A DNA stretch of 64,000 nt from Zanthoxylum bungeanum (GCA_019454045.1 SKCR01031857.1:32269-96268), one strand, 5' to 3'. Positions 12,919-25,189 are shown, numbered from the stretch's first letter. The notes: generated by a model not told the origin, from the sequence alone. Program-made: numbers and translations.

Positions 12919-13613
12919 ACATGTCAGACCCTATAATTAACCAAAAAAGTGTGAACTTCATATTCAATAGAGCTGGCAAAATACCTTGGTTAATTGATAG
13001 TCACAGAGGAAAGATGGCACGGCCGACGACTATAGTCTACCAGTTGCCTGTCACCAATAACAGACCCTTGGAAGACCAATCTGTGTCCGAACTAGGCAAC
13101 CTTGTAAACCTGATGTAATATAAGGCGTGATTCATTGACCAAGGAGAAGACAATGAAACCTACAATGCATCTAAGGCCGTTGGGGGTTAACTACATCAGA
13201 TGTAGGTTACAGAACACAAAGATGTAATATAGTAAGGGGTGAATGAGGAACCAAAGGCCCCGGAGATGATACTCCCTAAGAAAAATGCTACCACAAGGGA
13301 CATCGGCGGGGTTGGTCTCCTAGAGAGATGCAATCTCATGGAGGGGCTGCAAGTAGACATCTTGATGAATATCAGTATCTTTCTTCAAGCACTAAATCTT
13401 GTCGTCATAAGAAACTGAAGATGCCATAGTAACAGGAGAGTTGAGAGCTTGGATTCGGAAGAGAGAGTGTTGAGAAAATAAGGTTTCGCAAGAGGAGGGA
13501 ACATAAAGGTTCAAGAATTGAAACTTTGAAATAATATAGTTGATAAGGATTGTCAAATTGATATTTAAGGGATGAGACTGCCGAGTTCCCACGGAGATGG
13601 GGCAGAAGCCCAT
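12919..13613 (-). pseudogene. Degenerate gag-like ORF of a gypsy-type transposon
   Basis: Reading the minus strand from ATG at 13613, one frame continues to about 12919 with only a handful of stops (TAG/TGA/TAA where CAG or similar would fit). It starts MASSVSYDDKI. It includes EYHLRGLWFLIHPLLYYIF and later LTPNGLRCIVGFIVFSLV, a pattern I associate with the N-terminal domain of plant proteins annotated 'putative gypsy type transposon' (Transposase_28-like): a short 'hG..FP.hPhl' helix followed by 'QLtPN.hR.h.gF'. Frame conservation across about 230 codons despite stops shows a former coding region. The family name is an inference. Confidence 0.55.
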
Positions 13614-14099
13614 AGCACTTAAAAAAGCCTATTAGAGACTCATTTTGAATTTGTTTATTCCTACAATTTCTTAAAATGATGCGAATAAAAGGGGAACTGT
13701 TTGGGGGAAGAATCAAGCACATGACACGTGGCCAAACAAATTCCAAAGGGGATTGAGATCCCTCGTCACGACCTGGCAACAAAACTTATCATTAGAATCT
13801 GAGGGCAGAAACTACCATCAGAGTGTGAAGGCAAAATCTATCATCAAAATCTGAAATCAGGACCTCATCAGAGTCTGAATTTAGAGCTACTTGATAGGAG
13901 TTCTAACTCAGACTTGGTTCTGACAAAGGCAAGCAAAGGTAATGCAAAGATTGAGCCCGAGATATCAACTTCTTAATAACACAAATTTGTTATACAAGGA
14001 ATGATACAACCAATTAATTGCTTTCTGTTTCTTTAAGTTGGACAATCATTTAGAATGAGGACATTCTAAGATTCTAGGGAGTTGGTCAGTTAATAGGAA
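13614..14099 (-). other. Unassigned DNA between gag-like relic and copia G LTR
   Basis: No recognisable domain. Around 13790-13930 there are several short 'ATCTGA..CATCA' words in loose tandem (for example CATCAGAGTCTGAATTT). The minus-strand ORF at 13405-13782 overlaps the gag-like relic in another frame and shows no known domain. This part could be upstream leader of the gag-like element or flank of copia G. Confidence 0.35.
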
Positions 14100-14694
14100 A
14101 TGTGAATAGAATGTAACCGTTATCAATTTATTTTCATTGTAATGAGATATTAAAATAGTACAAAAAAACCCTAAAGCAAGGGATCAACCTTTTATTATCA
14201 AGCAAAATAGAAAATTCTTTCACTGTCTTTGTATTTTGTTGAATTTTATTTTTTGTGAGATTAATTACACAAATAATTATGCAAATCAAAATGAAAAATA
14301 AGAAATTTAATCGAGGTTTGTGAATCATACGGTGTCCTTAAATAACGACCTTCTCCCAAGATACAATAGTTATTGAGTAGCTACTGAACACCACAATACC
14401 ATTCTAGCGAACAAGAAAAGTGTTTGTACTCTATCACTCTAAACTTTCAAGACTATATCAAATATTGCTATAGAGAGAATGATTTTTTTTTTAAAAAATT
14501 TCTTACAATAAATGAAAGGTCATATTTATAGATGAAGAAAAAGAAACAAAAGCATGATGAACCATTCACATAGAATAATTCAAGAACCAAAAACATATAA
14601 ATATTTAAACAAGCAATTATTAAAATCAAATTAGACAAAAAACGTATGCCATTTATTCGTCTTATTTAAGTATTTTCTTTTAATATTTTTAATA
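14100..14694 (-). repeat. Copia G 3' LTR (approximate limits)
   Basis: The copia polypurine tract CATGTGGGAAAT (minus strand, about 14706-14695) precedes this, at the place where D and E have CAAGTGGGAGAT. Minus-strand features fit an LTR: a TATA-like CTATAAATATG near 14525, then a transcript-start-like region with an 'ACACTTTTC' word. The far end could not be fixed because the second LTR is outside the window. Confidence 0.5.
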
Positions 14695-15232
14695 ATTTCC
14701 CACATGAATGAAATTAACGTAAAATAAGATTTGGTGATAGAGTTCAATAGTCGAAACCTGCATAGGATAGGTAAGCATGAAACTTTGAACATTCCCTTGT
14801 GAAAATTCATTTACTTTATTGCTGATTAGTAGACATGGTGTCTTTGAAATATTCTGCGTTTTGTGTAAACGATGATATATTTCACACATGAATTTTCGTG
14901 ACACATTTCTATTCTCATTATTATGTTCTTTCTAGCCTAGAATATCTACGCGGTTCTGCAAGAGTTTCAAAATAATTAGGCCATATAAAATTCAACTTTA
15001 AAGCGACCACACTTCTCTATCACACAGGTGATTTCTTAGTCAACTGTAACCTGTATTACTCCGCTCGGATTTATGACGCATAAGAATCATTAAAAGCATA
15101 ACTTATTCTTTACCCCACGGGTATCACTGTTTTATCATAGTGATCTATCTCAGTCTTTACAATTAGGTTGTCCCATTTGAAGCTAGATCTTGAGATCTCC
15201 ACTCAATTAGATTGGGTTTCCATTGTATTGGC
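14695..15232 (-). other. Copia G 3' leader between RNase H and LTR
   Basis: This is the non-coding stretch following the RNase H stop on the minus strand. It carries the usual spacer of Tork/Ale-like copia elements before the polypurine tract. The small ORF at 14689-14904 is in this spacer and has no similarity that I recognise. Confidence 0.5.
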
Positions 15233-15609
15233 TCATTCTTTTATGGGATTTAGTCTCATTCCCCTCGATGATTTATTTATTAAATCTCTATTTAACCCTT
15301 TGGTTAGCAGATCCGCTATGTTATCCTTTGATTTCACATAATTAACAGAGATAAATCCAATTGAGAGTAATTGTATTATGGTATTATGTCTACAACATAT
15401 GTGTCCAGACTTACCATTATACATGTTGCTTTGTGATCTTCCAATCACCGATTAAATATCACAATGAATACAGATTGCAGGCACATGCTTTGGTCACCTT
15501 GGAATATCCTCTAAGAATTGGCGTAGCCATTACGCCTTATCGCTACAATTATCCAGTGCAATACACTATAATTCCATAGTGGATCTAGCTATAACTATTT
15601 GCTTCATAC
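15233..15609 (-). pseudogene. Copia G RNase H, C-terminal part
   Basis: Reading from 15609 down, blocks match copia RNase H: KQIVIARSTMEL (stop) CIALD, then WLRQFLEDIPRWPKHVPAIC and IHCD. After a stop comes SQSNMYNGKSGHICCRHNTI, then FISVNYVKSKDNIADLLTKG and LINKSSRGMRL to the natural end at 15233. The upstream half of the same gene lies 47.5 kb away at 63089-64000, where it ends in STGGYVFTLTGV. The two halves are contiguous in the family's protein, showing that the A3 element inserted here. Confidence 0.85.
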
Positions 15610-15614
15610 AGCTG
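15610..15614 (+). other. Left target-site duplication of element A3
   Basis: AGCTG at 15610-15614 pairs with AGTTA at 63084-63088. The two differ by two transitions (C/T and G/A), as expected for an old 5-bp duplication of AGCTA-like target sequence. The copia G reading frame (GV|AV) fits this target. Confidence 0.6.
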
Positions 15615-18600
15615 TGTAAATCCCGAATATTTCGGAGTAATTCTAGAAGATTTCTGAATTAAAGTTTAGGTTTTAGAACTGGATTATGTTCGAAAATAAG
15701 AGTTTATGTGTTGGAAAATAGATCCAAATATTTTAAAGTGAAGCTTCATCACGTTGGAAAATGCGTTGTTTCGAGAACCAGTTACGCGATTTCTGTATAT
15801 AGTTTTATGGGGGAAAGTTTGTTGTATTGGCTATAAAATAGCTAACGAACTCCGATTGAGCTGATTCCTGAATATTTGGACTCATTTTTCCGAGATAAAC
15901 AACTTTCGTGTTGATCACTTTCCAAAATTTATTTCAGAAGGGCTTCTAAAATATGCATTTCCGTGGAAGCAACTTGATAAGGACCTGACTACAATTTCGC
16001 AGAGGGTTAGATTGTAATTTCTAAAAAAATTTCTATAAATACCTTGAAGTTTCTTGAAATTACAAAAATGGAAAAAGAACCCAAACTCCTCTCACTCTAC
16101 CTCTCTTCCTCATTTGAGTGTTTTGGTCTAGCAGCTCGTCGGCCGGCCGTAGTGACGACAACATGAGGAACATCTGGTCACCCTGCGTCCATTGGTGGTC
16201 GGCGACGACGCTAAAAATACCGAAAAATGATGAAGAAAAGAGAGAGATGTGGGGGCATGGGTTTTCCAATCATGGCTCGTCGCTTCATTTCACGGCCTGA
16301 GCCACCCATCAAATCGAAACTCTCAGAAAGTACTACAAGTTGGCGGTGATGGTTTTTCCATTCCTTGAACGGTTGTACGCGAATCGAGAGAAGAAGTGGC
16401 AGCGAACAGTAGCCCATGAATGAACAGTAGCTCTAATTGAAATTTCATCGATTCTAACGCGTTCGTGGGATCTTTTGGAGTCCGTATATTCCCTCGAAAT
16501 CTCGGTAAGGCCTTCCGGTAAAAACTCGCTAATTTCAAGTTTATCGTTAAATGTTCAAATGTATCATGTAGCTTCATAGAGCACCGTAATGATATAAATT
16601 TAATTTTCTGCGTATGAGTATATTTAATATGTGTATTTGGTAGAATCCGAATGAAAACGAAATGAAATTGATTGATATGATATATTATATAAGTTTCTGG
16701 TAAAAATGAATTTAGTGTGTATTGATGTTTTCCTAAGTGTAATGATATATATGAGATATATATAATGATATGATAATGTTTAGATAATCCGGGAAGGTTC
16801 TGAGGGTTCAGGTTCATTCCGTAGCGTTTGCGGAAACGTTTTCGGAAGATTTTTCAAAAATGCATAAACAGAGCATTTAAGTTAACTGATGACTTGGATT
16901 AGTTTGTAATGATGTTTTAATATTATTGGAACTGAAAACATTGAAATAAGACTTTATTTGGTTGTCCCGGAAATATCCAAAATTTTATCCAAGTTAAGTC
17001 AAGAATTATGTAAAGTTACGATTTTGACGGTGTTTCGCCATTTGTTTTGAAAGATTGACTAGGACCTAGAGCGCTACCAAAGTCGGATAAGTAACACATG
17101 CGATGAGTACTTGAATTGTTGATTCATTTATATATTTATATATAAATGACTGATATGTTTAGGATAAGACGAGGATAATTAAGAGATGGTCTTGAGAAAA
17201 AGTTCGAGATTATGTATAGTTAAGTTTTTCGGCCACCACTTGTATGGAATTTTGCTAATGCTATAATGTGAAGTGAAATATTTGATGAGTTTGATGTCTA
17301 TATGTATGTATTGATGTATATAAGTGTATTGACTCGTAAGGGTATCTGTATGTATAAGTATATGTATAAGCACATATATAAGTATATGTATGTGATGATG
17401 AGATATGTATAATTTGAGTATACATGAGCGGTAAATGGACTAAGTTGTGATTTCTAAATTTGTATTAGCATGTGTATGTGTGCGCTATTTGAATAAGTTT
17501 GTTATTGACTAATGCATGTGATTTAGCTTTATAGAGGTTGCAGTGGTATAAGCTAAGCCCTTCCTCTGTGATAAAGTACGTGATTGATAGGATGCATATA
17601 TCAATGGTTATGTCTATTTGGTAAGATATTGTATCAAATATTTTCAGTTAAGAATTCTGAAACAGAGTATGTTTGAATGATAAGTAAATGATAGGAGGAC
17701 TGTTAAAGGCTATGGTATCTGAATTCGAAGTAATGTATATATTCGTATGTTTGATATATATACGTATTTATATGACTATTTAATTAATAAAGTAGTGTTT
17801 GTCATGTATGTTCTTGTGTTTGAAAAATTGTGCAATGAGTTTGTGTTACATGATATGTGTGCATCTGTGTATATTTAATTAGTTGAATATTCTGTGGTGT
17901 AGTAGTCTTGCTGGTTAGGAATCCGTTCAGATGGTATTCATCTCATACTTAATCTAAAATAGGTAATGAGTCTCATACAAGCATTGTATGTGTAAGAGAG
18001 CCATATGTTTGTATTGTTTGGTTATATAGCCATATGTATGTATTGTATGGTTATATGTTCTTTGATGTATTGACTGTTATGTATGTTTCATTGTCGGTTA
18101 CACGATGATTGTATGTATGTCTAAGTGTATATGTGTGTATGATAAATCTTGTGATATATATGGACTGTGTATGCTTGCGTGGAATGAAAGAATGACCTGA
18201 AAACTGGAGTGCGTATAAGATGTTATGAAATGTGTTTGCTGAGTTTTTTATTGTATGTACATACATCATGAAATAGACTGGATGTGTTTGTAAGAATTCT
18301 GAAATTGGATTTGCATGAACGTAAGAGAAGTAAACTAAAATTTCTGAACTGATATGTATGAATGAATATATAATGAATGTAAGTTATCGTAAGGCTATCA
18401 GAATCGAATAAAGATTGTTTCGAATTGAAGAAAGTTTGATTCGAATTGAAGAAAGTGTGATTGACTTACCGATTTGATGATATTTCAAAGATGCTTAATT
18501 GTGATAAAGTATAAAAGTGTAACTTCACGTTTCATATGAATGAAATGAACTCTATGTTAAATGACATACTCTGTTGATATTCGAATTTGTGCTTTTTATG

Positions 18601-19242
18601 CTTTGGATGTTTGACCATTAGTTTGGCATATATGTTATATATATGTGTGTGTGTGAGGAGTTTGGCATGTGCAATGAATAGAGGAAGGTAAAAAGTTGAT
18701 AATTATAATAACTTGGTTTTTTCTGAAAAAGCTTCTGATATGATTGACTTGTATGTTTTGTTTGCACTACGAGCATGGTTACTTACTGAGTTTTTATAAC
18801 TCACACCAAACCAGTTTGCTAGCCTTGCAGGTTGGCTATAGGATGGTCAACCATTTCAGCTTTGGAAATCATTCTCGAGACACGGATCACCCAAGTTGCA
18901 GTCAACCTCGCAAGTGTCATAGAAGTTTAGGGTCTATGATTAATATGTTATTTATCATGCTGAGCATGCTGTTTTGTATTACTAAGTAAAAGTTTTGATT
19001 GCATATGATGTTGTGGGCATAGAGCCCTTAAGTGCTGACTTTGATTTTGATGTGTTTTGTGTGGACCTGAGGTCCTTTTGTATATTTGATGTCTACTTAG
19101 GTTCCGTTTTGATGCTGGACTATGATCCAGGTTGTCCAATTTTAGGATATATCATGTCCGTTTTTCTATAAATTTGAGGCTTATGGAGATGGGTTAATCT
19201 TGTCTCCTACCGGTAGCATCATGCGTCTGGCAGAGTGTTACA
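15615..19242 (+). repeat. A3 5' LTR (complete, 3.63 kb)
   Basis: It starts TGTAAATCCCGAATATTTCGG and ends CAGAGTGTTACA, next to the primer-binding site. The middle (about 17260-18250) is rich in GTATATGTATG-type words giving long TG/TA-biased stretches. Near 16040 lies 'TTCTATAAATACC', a TATA-like site shared with the A2 and A3 3' copies. ORFs within (for example 16323-16817) are on the opposite strand and follow LTR sequence; none carries a domain. Confidence 0.9.
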
Positions 19243-19246
19243 ATTG

Positions 19247-19257
19247 TGGTATCAGAG
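19247..19257 (+). other. Primer-binding site of A3 (initiator tRNA-Met)
   Basis: TGGTATCAGAG begins four bases after the LTR end and matches the complement of the initiator tRNA-Met 3' end. Confidence 0.85.
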
Positions 19258-20948
19258 AAAAGGTTTATGTGTCGGTGACTGGAACTACAGTGTATCCGAT
19301 TGTCTGAATAAGTTTTCTATACGTATAGACATATAGGTCCCATGTTTATAACTTGATTTGATTTCTGGTATATGATATGATATGCAATGATTTTGATTTG
19401 ATATGGTAGGTTCGGATTATCGGTACATGTTTGTATGTTATGAATGTATGTATGTATATATGTATACTAAGTTAAAAATATATCGTTTATATAGGTATAT
19501 GAATATGTATGTGATGTGAATTCAATGTGTTTTGAGGTACGAGAAATTCTATAATGTTGATAGTCTAAATTGTGAACAGATATCTTTGTTTTTTTTATGT
19601 TTCGATATTTTGATTTATGTTTTGAGAACTTGGTATTTGATTCGTGGCTTAAAAGTGTTTTGAAAAGAAAAGGGAAAGAAAAGAAGAAAGAAAAAAGATA
19701 GATTTATGATATTTTTGTTTTGACTATAAAAGATAAAGAATATATATCCGCCTCAACGCTTGATTCATGTTTTCATGTTTTTTGATTTATCGATATGTTT
19801 CCGTCGAGGTGTTTGATGATATGTTTCCGTCTCGGCGCTCGAAAATAATTTTGATGTTTTCAAACCATAAAACTTTGTTTCCGTTAAGACGCTTGAAAAT
19901 CATTTTCCGTCACGGTGCTTAACAGTTTTATGTTTTTAACCATTTGTGACATTTGTATATGTTTCGTTTTGGTTTGGACGGGCCGCTTGTTATGGGGTCT
20001 TGACCGTCAGAAAATGGCTAGCCCACTACTCTATAGACATGGTCTTATTCGTACACTGTCCGGTCGGTGCGCGCGACTCGAATAGTGGATGCTTGATATG
20101 TATTCAAAGATTTATTTTTGATTTAAACATATTTGTGTTTTGGGGGGAAAATGATTTCAAAAGAATTATGTTTTGATAATGATACATTTCGATATCGTTT
20201 ATGATATTATATGATATGATATGTTTCCGTCACAACGCTTGTAAATGGTTTTTATGGTTTTATAAATTTGTTTCCGCTGTGGTGCCTGTGTAGGGCTCTG
20301 TCCAACTGCAGTGGCCCGACCCGCTACCCTCTGTCGACATGAGCTTGTTTCTTTCATTGTTCAATCTGTGCACCCGATTTGGACACTGGGCGCTTGCTAT
20401 GTTTCGTTCAGTTGAGTTTATATTGGACGCTCGATACATAGTTCGATCATGCTATGTTGTCAGCCATATAATGTTGTATGTGCAATTACAAATATAATAT
20501 GAAATGGTATGATGTGAAATGAATGGGTTCCATTTCAGATTGTGGACAAAATGAATAGTATGAAATTCGTATTATATTTTCCATTTTTGATATTGTGTCT
20601 GACTGGAACCTGTGTTGTGTTCCTCATTTTTTATGATGAATGTGATTAACTGTATAAAATTCGTGTTCGACTTCCTTTTTCTATGATGGATGAATTTGAA
20701 ACGGTTTGAGCAAGTTCCTATGAATGAATGTGAATTGGAATGATGAGTTTGATTTGATTCTGATATGAAATGTTTGATTCTGGTATGAAATGTTTGATTC
20801 GATCTATTTTGTTTTAAAATAGCATGGTTTGTACTGATGTATGAAATACGTAACTTTTGATAATGTGTAAAGTGAGATAACTTGCGAATACATATAAGAT
20901 TGTAATGTATGTGCGTTCGGTTCCTAATGATTGGACATAAGGACGGAG
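19258..20948 (+). other. A3 internal DNA, no coding region
   Basis: It is AT-rich and has no domain-bearing ORF. At about 19790-20290 a loosely repeated unit around TTTCCGTCACGGCGCTTG recurs at irregular spacing (for example 19798, 19826, 19879, 19904, 20225 and 20272). The A2 copy keeps the same words (11115 onward). The short ORF at 19946-20176 has no similarity that I recognise. Confidence 0.65.
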
Positions 20949-20985
20949 AAATTTCGAGGACAAAATTTTTATAAGAAATGGAGGA
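20949..20985 (+). promoter_or_regulatory. End-of-pol signature and polypurine tract of A3
   Basis: AATTTCGAGGACAAAATTTT followed by the purine-rich AAGAAATGGAGGA stands directly before the 3' LTR start TGTAATATCCC. In Tekay/Del-type chromoviruses the last pol codons and the polypurine tract look like this, so the element probably kept only the 3' edge of an ancestral pol gene. Confidence 0.7.
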
Positions 20986-21064
20986 TGTAATATCCCAAAT
21001 TTTTCGAAGTAATTCTAGAAGATTTCCGAATTAAAGTTTAGGTTTTGGAACTGGATGATGTTTG
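20986..21064 (+). repeat. A3 3' LTR, piece 1
   Basis: TGTAATATCCCAAATTTTTCG to GGATGATGTTTG corresponds to the first 80 bp of the 5' LTR. It is cut by copia D. The last five bases (GTTTG) are the left target duplication of D; the right copy is GTACA at 42715-42719. Confidence 0.85.
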
Positions 21065-23393
21065 TGTAGGGGGATTTTAGGGGGTATAACTAGGGATGGC
21101 AAAATCGGGATCGATCCGCCGACCCTGGTCCGGATCCGGAAGAGATTTCTTCACCCCGGGTCCGGTTCCGGACCCGGGAAAATATTCCCATGTCCGGATC
21201 CGGATACCCGGTTCACTTTTTTTTTTTTAATTTTTAATTGTATTATTTTATATTTTATTTGGATTTTGTCAATTTAATTAGTTTTATTTCAATTATTTTA
21301 TATTTTTTAATTATATTTAATTATATTTTTTTATATATATATACATATTATTTTGTATTTTCATTATTTTTTAATTATTTTTTAATTTTTTTTTTTTTTT
21401 CCGGACCCGGGTCTATCCGAGCCGGACCCGTGTGAACCGGGTCCGGATCCGGATACACCCGGGTCCGAATTTTAAAGACCCGGGTCCGGTTTTTTAATCC
21501 CGGACTTGGGCCGGGTCCGGGTATAGTTGCCATCTCTAGATATAACCGGGTAACGCAGCAGAACGCGGAAAAATAATTTTTTCCGATTTCAATAATTTTT
21601 CTTAGGCAATTAAAATAAACTTATTTCTTCTAATTACTCAATACTTAAAAACTGAATTTTTTAGCCAAAACAGATTTTTTCCCTAATTACCGCGAGACCC
21701 CAACAATTTTCATTTTGATCATTTTAATCCTAATTTGTCAAATAAAAATTTAAGTGATTTCAAATCACTACCAAAATGATTTCTACATATCATATACATA
21801 AAAATACAACTCACAACACAAAATCCCCAAAATCTCAATATTACCGAATGCATCACAAATTCTCATTTTTGTGTATTTTGGTCCAAATTTGTTCAAAACA
21901 ACTTTAGATGATTTTCAATAAACACCAAATGATTTGTACATCTTATATACACCATTATACAATACATATATGAAAATCCCCAATTTTGGTTGAGGTATGA
22001 ATCCTGATTTCTTAAATTAATACAATTAAGAAAATTAACCAAAATTAAACAAATCCAACACTTTAATCTAATCTCTACAATACCAAGCAAGTCTCACAAC
22101 TTTGAAATAACTCAAGAAAAATTCTAGTTCATCAATGAGTGGCCTAACAACTCTAGAATGGTAACAAGATCATCAAATGTCAAAAGTGTGCTTATACACC
22201 ATTAATAAGCTTACTTTGTTAAACATACATGCATACATCTTTCATTCATGCTTCCAACCATCATAACACAAACATAAGAGAGTAGAAAAACTTAAGAATA
22301 ACACATGCTGTAGCCAATAATAAAAGAAATAATTTCCCTTCTAATGGAAAATTGGAAATACTTACTTATTTCCAAGTTTTCTTTGACTTGTTCTTGGTTT
22401 CTTCTCTTTTCTCTCAAGTCTCTTTTGTTTTATGTTTTTGGAGGCTTAAACAAGTGTGGAGCAAATGAAAAAATAAAACCCTTAAATGCTTAGGGTTGTG
22501 GCCTAATTTTGAGAGAAAAATAGAAAAAAGATATTTTCCAATTGTCCAAACAAAAATTAAAGAAGTCAAATTCATTTTTAACACATTTACTTTAATGTAA
22601 AGTCAAACTTATACACTAACTAATCATTTTCTAACTTTATTAAAATAGTAGATATTTATATTCTAATTATTCTAATTATTTAATAATTACATAATTAAAT
22701 AATTAATTAAATACAAATACCTTAAATATATGTATTATATTTACTCTAAATAATCCAAATACATATATTAATGATATATGTCAAATATCTTAATTTCATA
22801 TTTAATTAATGTGTATTTAATAAAATCATATATTAAATACAAATACACATTAATTAAGAAATTACTAAAAGGTCCCTATGCATGTATTTTTCATTTAACT
22901 GTTAAACGATTTATAAATAATCAATATTATTCATAAAAGTTGTCCTAGTGATTTACGAGTATATTTCATTTAGTGAGACTCTCTAGGTTCAGGCATATCC
23001 GTCAAGAATTTCAATTTCGTGTCCATAATCTACCTACCCGTAAATTATGACGAACATATATAATCTCACTAAACCATACAGGTCTAGGTCATTGCATACG
23101 TATAATCCTTCCGAAAAAGGTATCCGAATTATTCAAGAGATATAGATATAAACGTCAAATCTCTATAGATATAATCTCGTCGACGTTTCTATTAGCAATC
23201 TCTTAATAACACTTAGAACTCACTTCTACAGTGTATCACAGACCAATGGATTTAACAGATTGCTAATTCTATATTGAATACCGATGTTCCATACACAGAA
23301 CTGACAGATTATATCTTGACACACACAGGATATCCCGAGGATCAGTCCACACCCAACGAACAGGCGGAGGTCTAACCTAAATAGGTCAGTGAC
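21065..23393 (-). repeat. Copia D 3' LTR, distal piece (contains MITE)
   Basis: On the plus strand it begins TGTAGGGGGATTTTAGGGGG and follows the 5' LTR copy (40329 onward). Shared blocks include TTTTTCCGATTTCAATAATT, GCTTACTTTGTTAAACATAC, AGAGAGTAGAAAAACTTAAG and ACACCCAACGAAC. It is interrupted first by the MITE at 21091 and finally by element C at 23394. No gene. Confidence 0.88.
21091..21538. mobile_element. hAT-like MITE with CCGGGTCCGGATCCGG subterminal repeats
   Basis: The terminal inverted repeats are TAGGGATGGCAA (21091-21102) and TTGCCATCTCTA (21527-21538), 11 of 12 matching. They are flanked by 8-bp target duplications GGTATAAC/GATATAAC (7 of 8). The other LTR of copia D shows the empty site (GGGGTATAATCGAGTAATG, 40344 onward). 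Both ends carry many CCGGGTCCGG and CCGGATCCGG words in inverted arrangement; the centre is nearly pure A/T. There is no transposase, so it is non-autonomous. The 8-bp duplication and TIR sequence point to the hAT superfamily. Confidence 0.85.
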
Positions 23394-24819
23394 TGTAGGC
23401 ACTGCATTTTTGCATATAAGTCCCTATGATGAGTCTCATTTGGAGACACTACCTTTTAAGTCACGGAGGTCACGGGAAGCGGACATCGGAAGGGGAATTT
23501 AGAATAAACAAGGTTCACTGTTTTCGTTCGTGCTGCGTTCGTGTATATGTTCGAACGCCAAACAGATTACGGGTGTTCGTGTCGCGTTCGAGGAAGCGTT
23601 CGAACGGTGTCGGTAATTCTGTTTTGCTGCTAGCCTCACATTAAGCCCAATTCGCCCAAACCTTGGCCCACACGCCCAAGCCCACTTAAAACACATATTT
23701 AACACATGGTGAAATCAAAACAAATCTAAAAATCACATACCAAATTAAAATAAACATTAAAATCAATCAAATATTTTAATTCCTTAATTAAGATATTCAC
23801 CCACCAATTACACAAGATTCCTTCCTATCTAAACTAAATTAAAAAGATGTCATGCCTAATTAAAATCAATTATAACAAATTAAAGATTTTGACTTCCTAA
23901 TTCAACCAAATTTGTCCCCCCCTCTATCTTTGACTTTCCTTGCTCAACACAAAATCAAATCCCTTCCTTGTGAGACAAGGTGAAGCCCTAGTCATTCTCT
24001 ATATAAACAACCCCTAACCAAGACATGAGGGCCCTAGCTCATACACATAAGATACACAACTCACACGAAAATCACAACACACATAGAGACCTCCAAAACT
24101 CCCCCATTGCCGTGAACCTCAAGCCTTCCTCCATCACCATCTATCACCTTCACGCCTAAAGCCATCACATAGCCCCCATTTCCGCATCTTTAACCCACTG
24201 CACTGCCCCTTTCACAGCCCTAATTCACACCAAAATAGCCCATACAGCAGTCCTAAGACACACATAAAATAGCCCCCGAACCACACCGTAACACCACCGA
24301 AAATCACGCCCAAAACAGTAGCCAAAACATCCCAAAAACAGTAACTAAAATACAGCAGCAAAACTGTAGCAACGGCAGCGAATTGGAGTCAAAAGCAGCA
24401 GCAAAAGACGGAGAACGACGACTCAAAACAGTAAGACAACGAACGAGTGCAGTGAACCAGTGAACCGGAAGAGTTGCGGAGCATCCACCCTTCCGACGAT
24501 CGTGTACCGTACATCCGAGAGGTGATTTAAAAGGTTAGACCTCAGGGTACTTTTCTCATTAGTTTATATTCATTTTTTATTGAATTCTATTCGCATGAGA
24601 GTCGTTTGTGGATGCATGTTGTGGCTTGAATGAAGTGGAAAATGTGTCGCCTCTTGTGGTATATAGGATGGAAACCTGGACATAAATTTCATAGCCGATT
24701 CCGAATGGACGGTAATGTGATCTGTACTCGGGATATAACTCCACGTAAAACTTGAGTAAACGGCACATTCTTTTGTTTTATGTTGCTTTGATTTATTTAT
24801 TTATTCTGCATGTTGCTTA

Positions 24820-25185
24820 TTTATGTATGATTCAATCGAGCGCATGGGCTTAGTAAGTGGAATGAAAGATCCCCTATGGGGAGGGGTTAAAGCCCTTTAC
24901 CACGATGCTTCGCCGCGCCGGTTGATGTGTGTCCGGTTGAATGCAAAATACGTTCAATCGGGCATACTACGTTTGATATTATTGCTTTTAATTCTTTGTA
25001 TGAATGATTCAATCGAGCGCATGGGCTTAGTAAGTGGAATGAAAGATCCCCTATGGGGAGGGGTTAAAGCCCTTTACCATGATGCTTCGCCGCGCTATTG
25101 ATGTGTGTTCGGTTGACTGTAAGATACGTTTGATCGGACATACTGAGCTTGACATTATTGTCTTTATTCTTTGTGTTACATGCAT
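24820..25185 (+). repeat. Tandem 180-bp duplication in the C LTR
   Basis: A unit of about 180 bp beginning ATGATTCAATCGAGCGCATG occurs at 24823 and again at 25003. The same pair occurs in the 3' LTR at 33780 and 33960. The repeated ORF it creates (YDSIERMGLVSG) is a by-product of the duplication; I see no sign that it is translated. Confidence 0.85.
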
Positions 25186-25189
25186 CAGG

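Noticed and set aside
16323..16817. Longest ORF in the A3 5' LTR (164 codons, minus)
   Set aside because: The homologous stretch in the 3' LTR (43585-43914) has a shorter, different frame and no domain is present.
21238..21435. Phe/Ile/Tyr-rich ORF that looks like a membrane protein
   Set aside because: It translates the A/T-rich core of the MITE.
24823..25101. ORF with duplicated YDSIERMGLVSGMKDPLWGG segment, also at 33780-34091
   Set aside because: It is inside both LTRs of element C and arises from a 180-bp duplication; not a gene.
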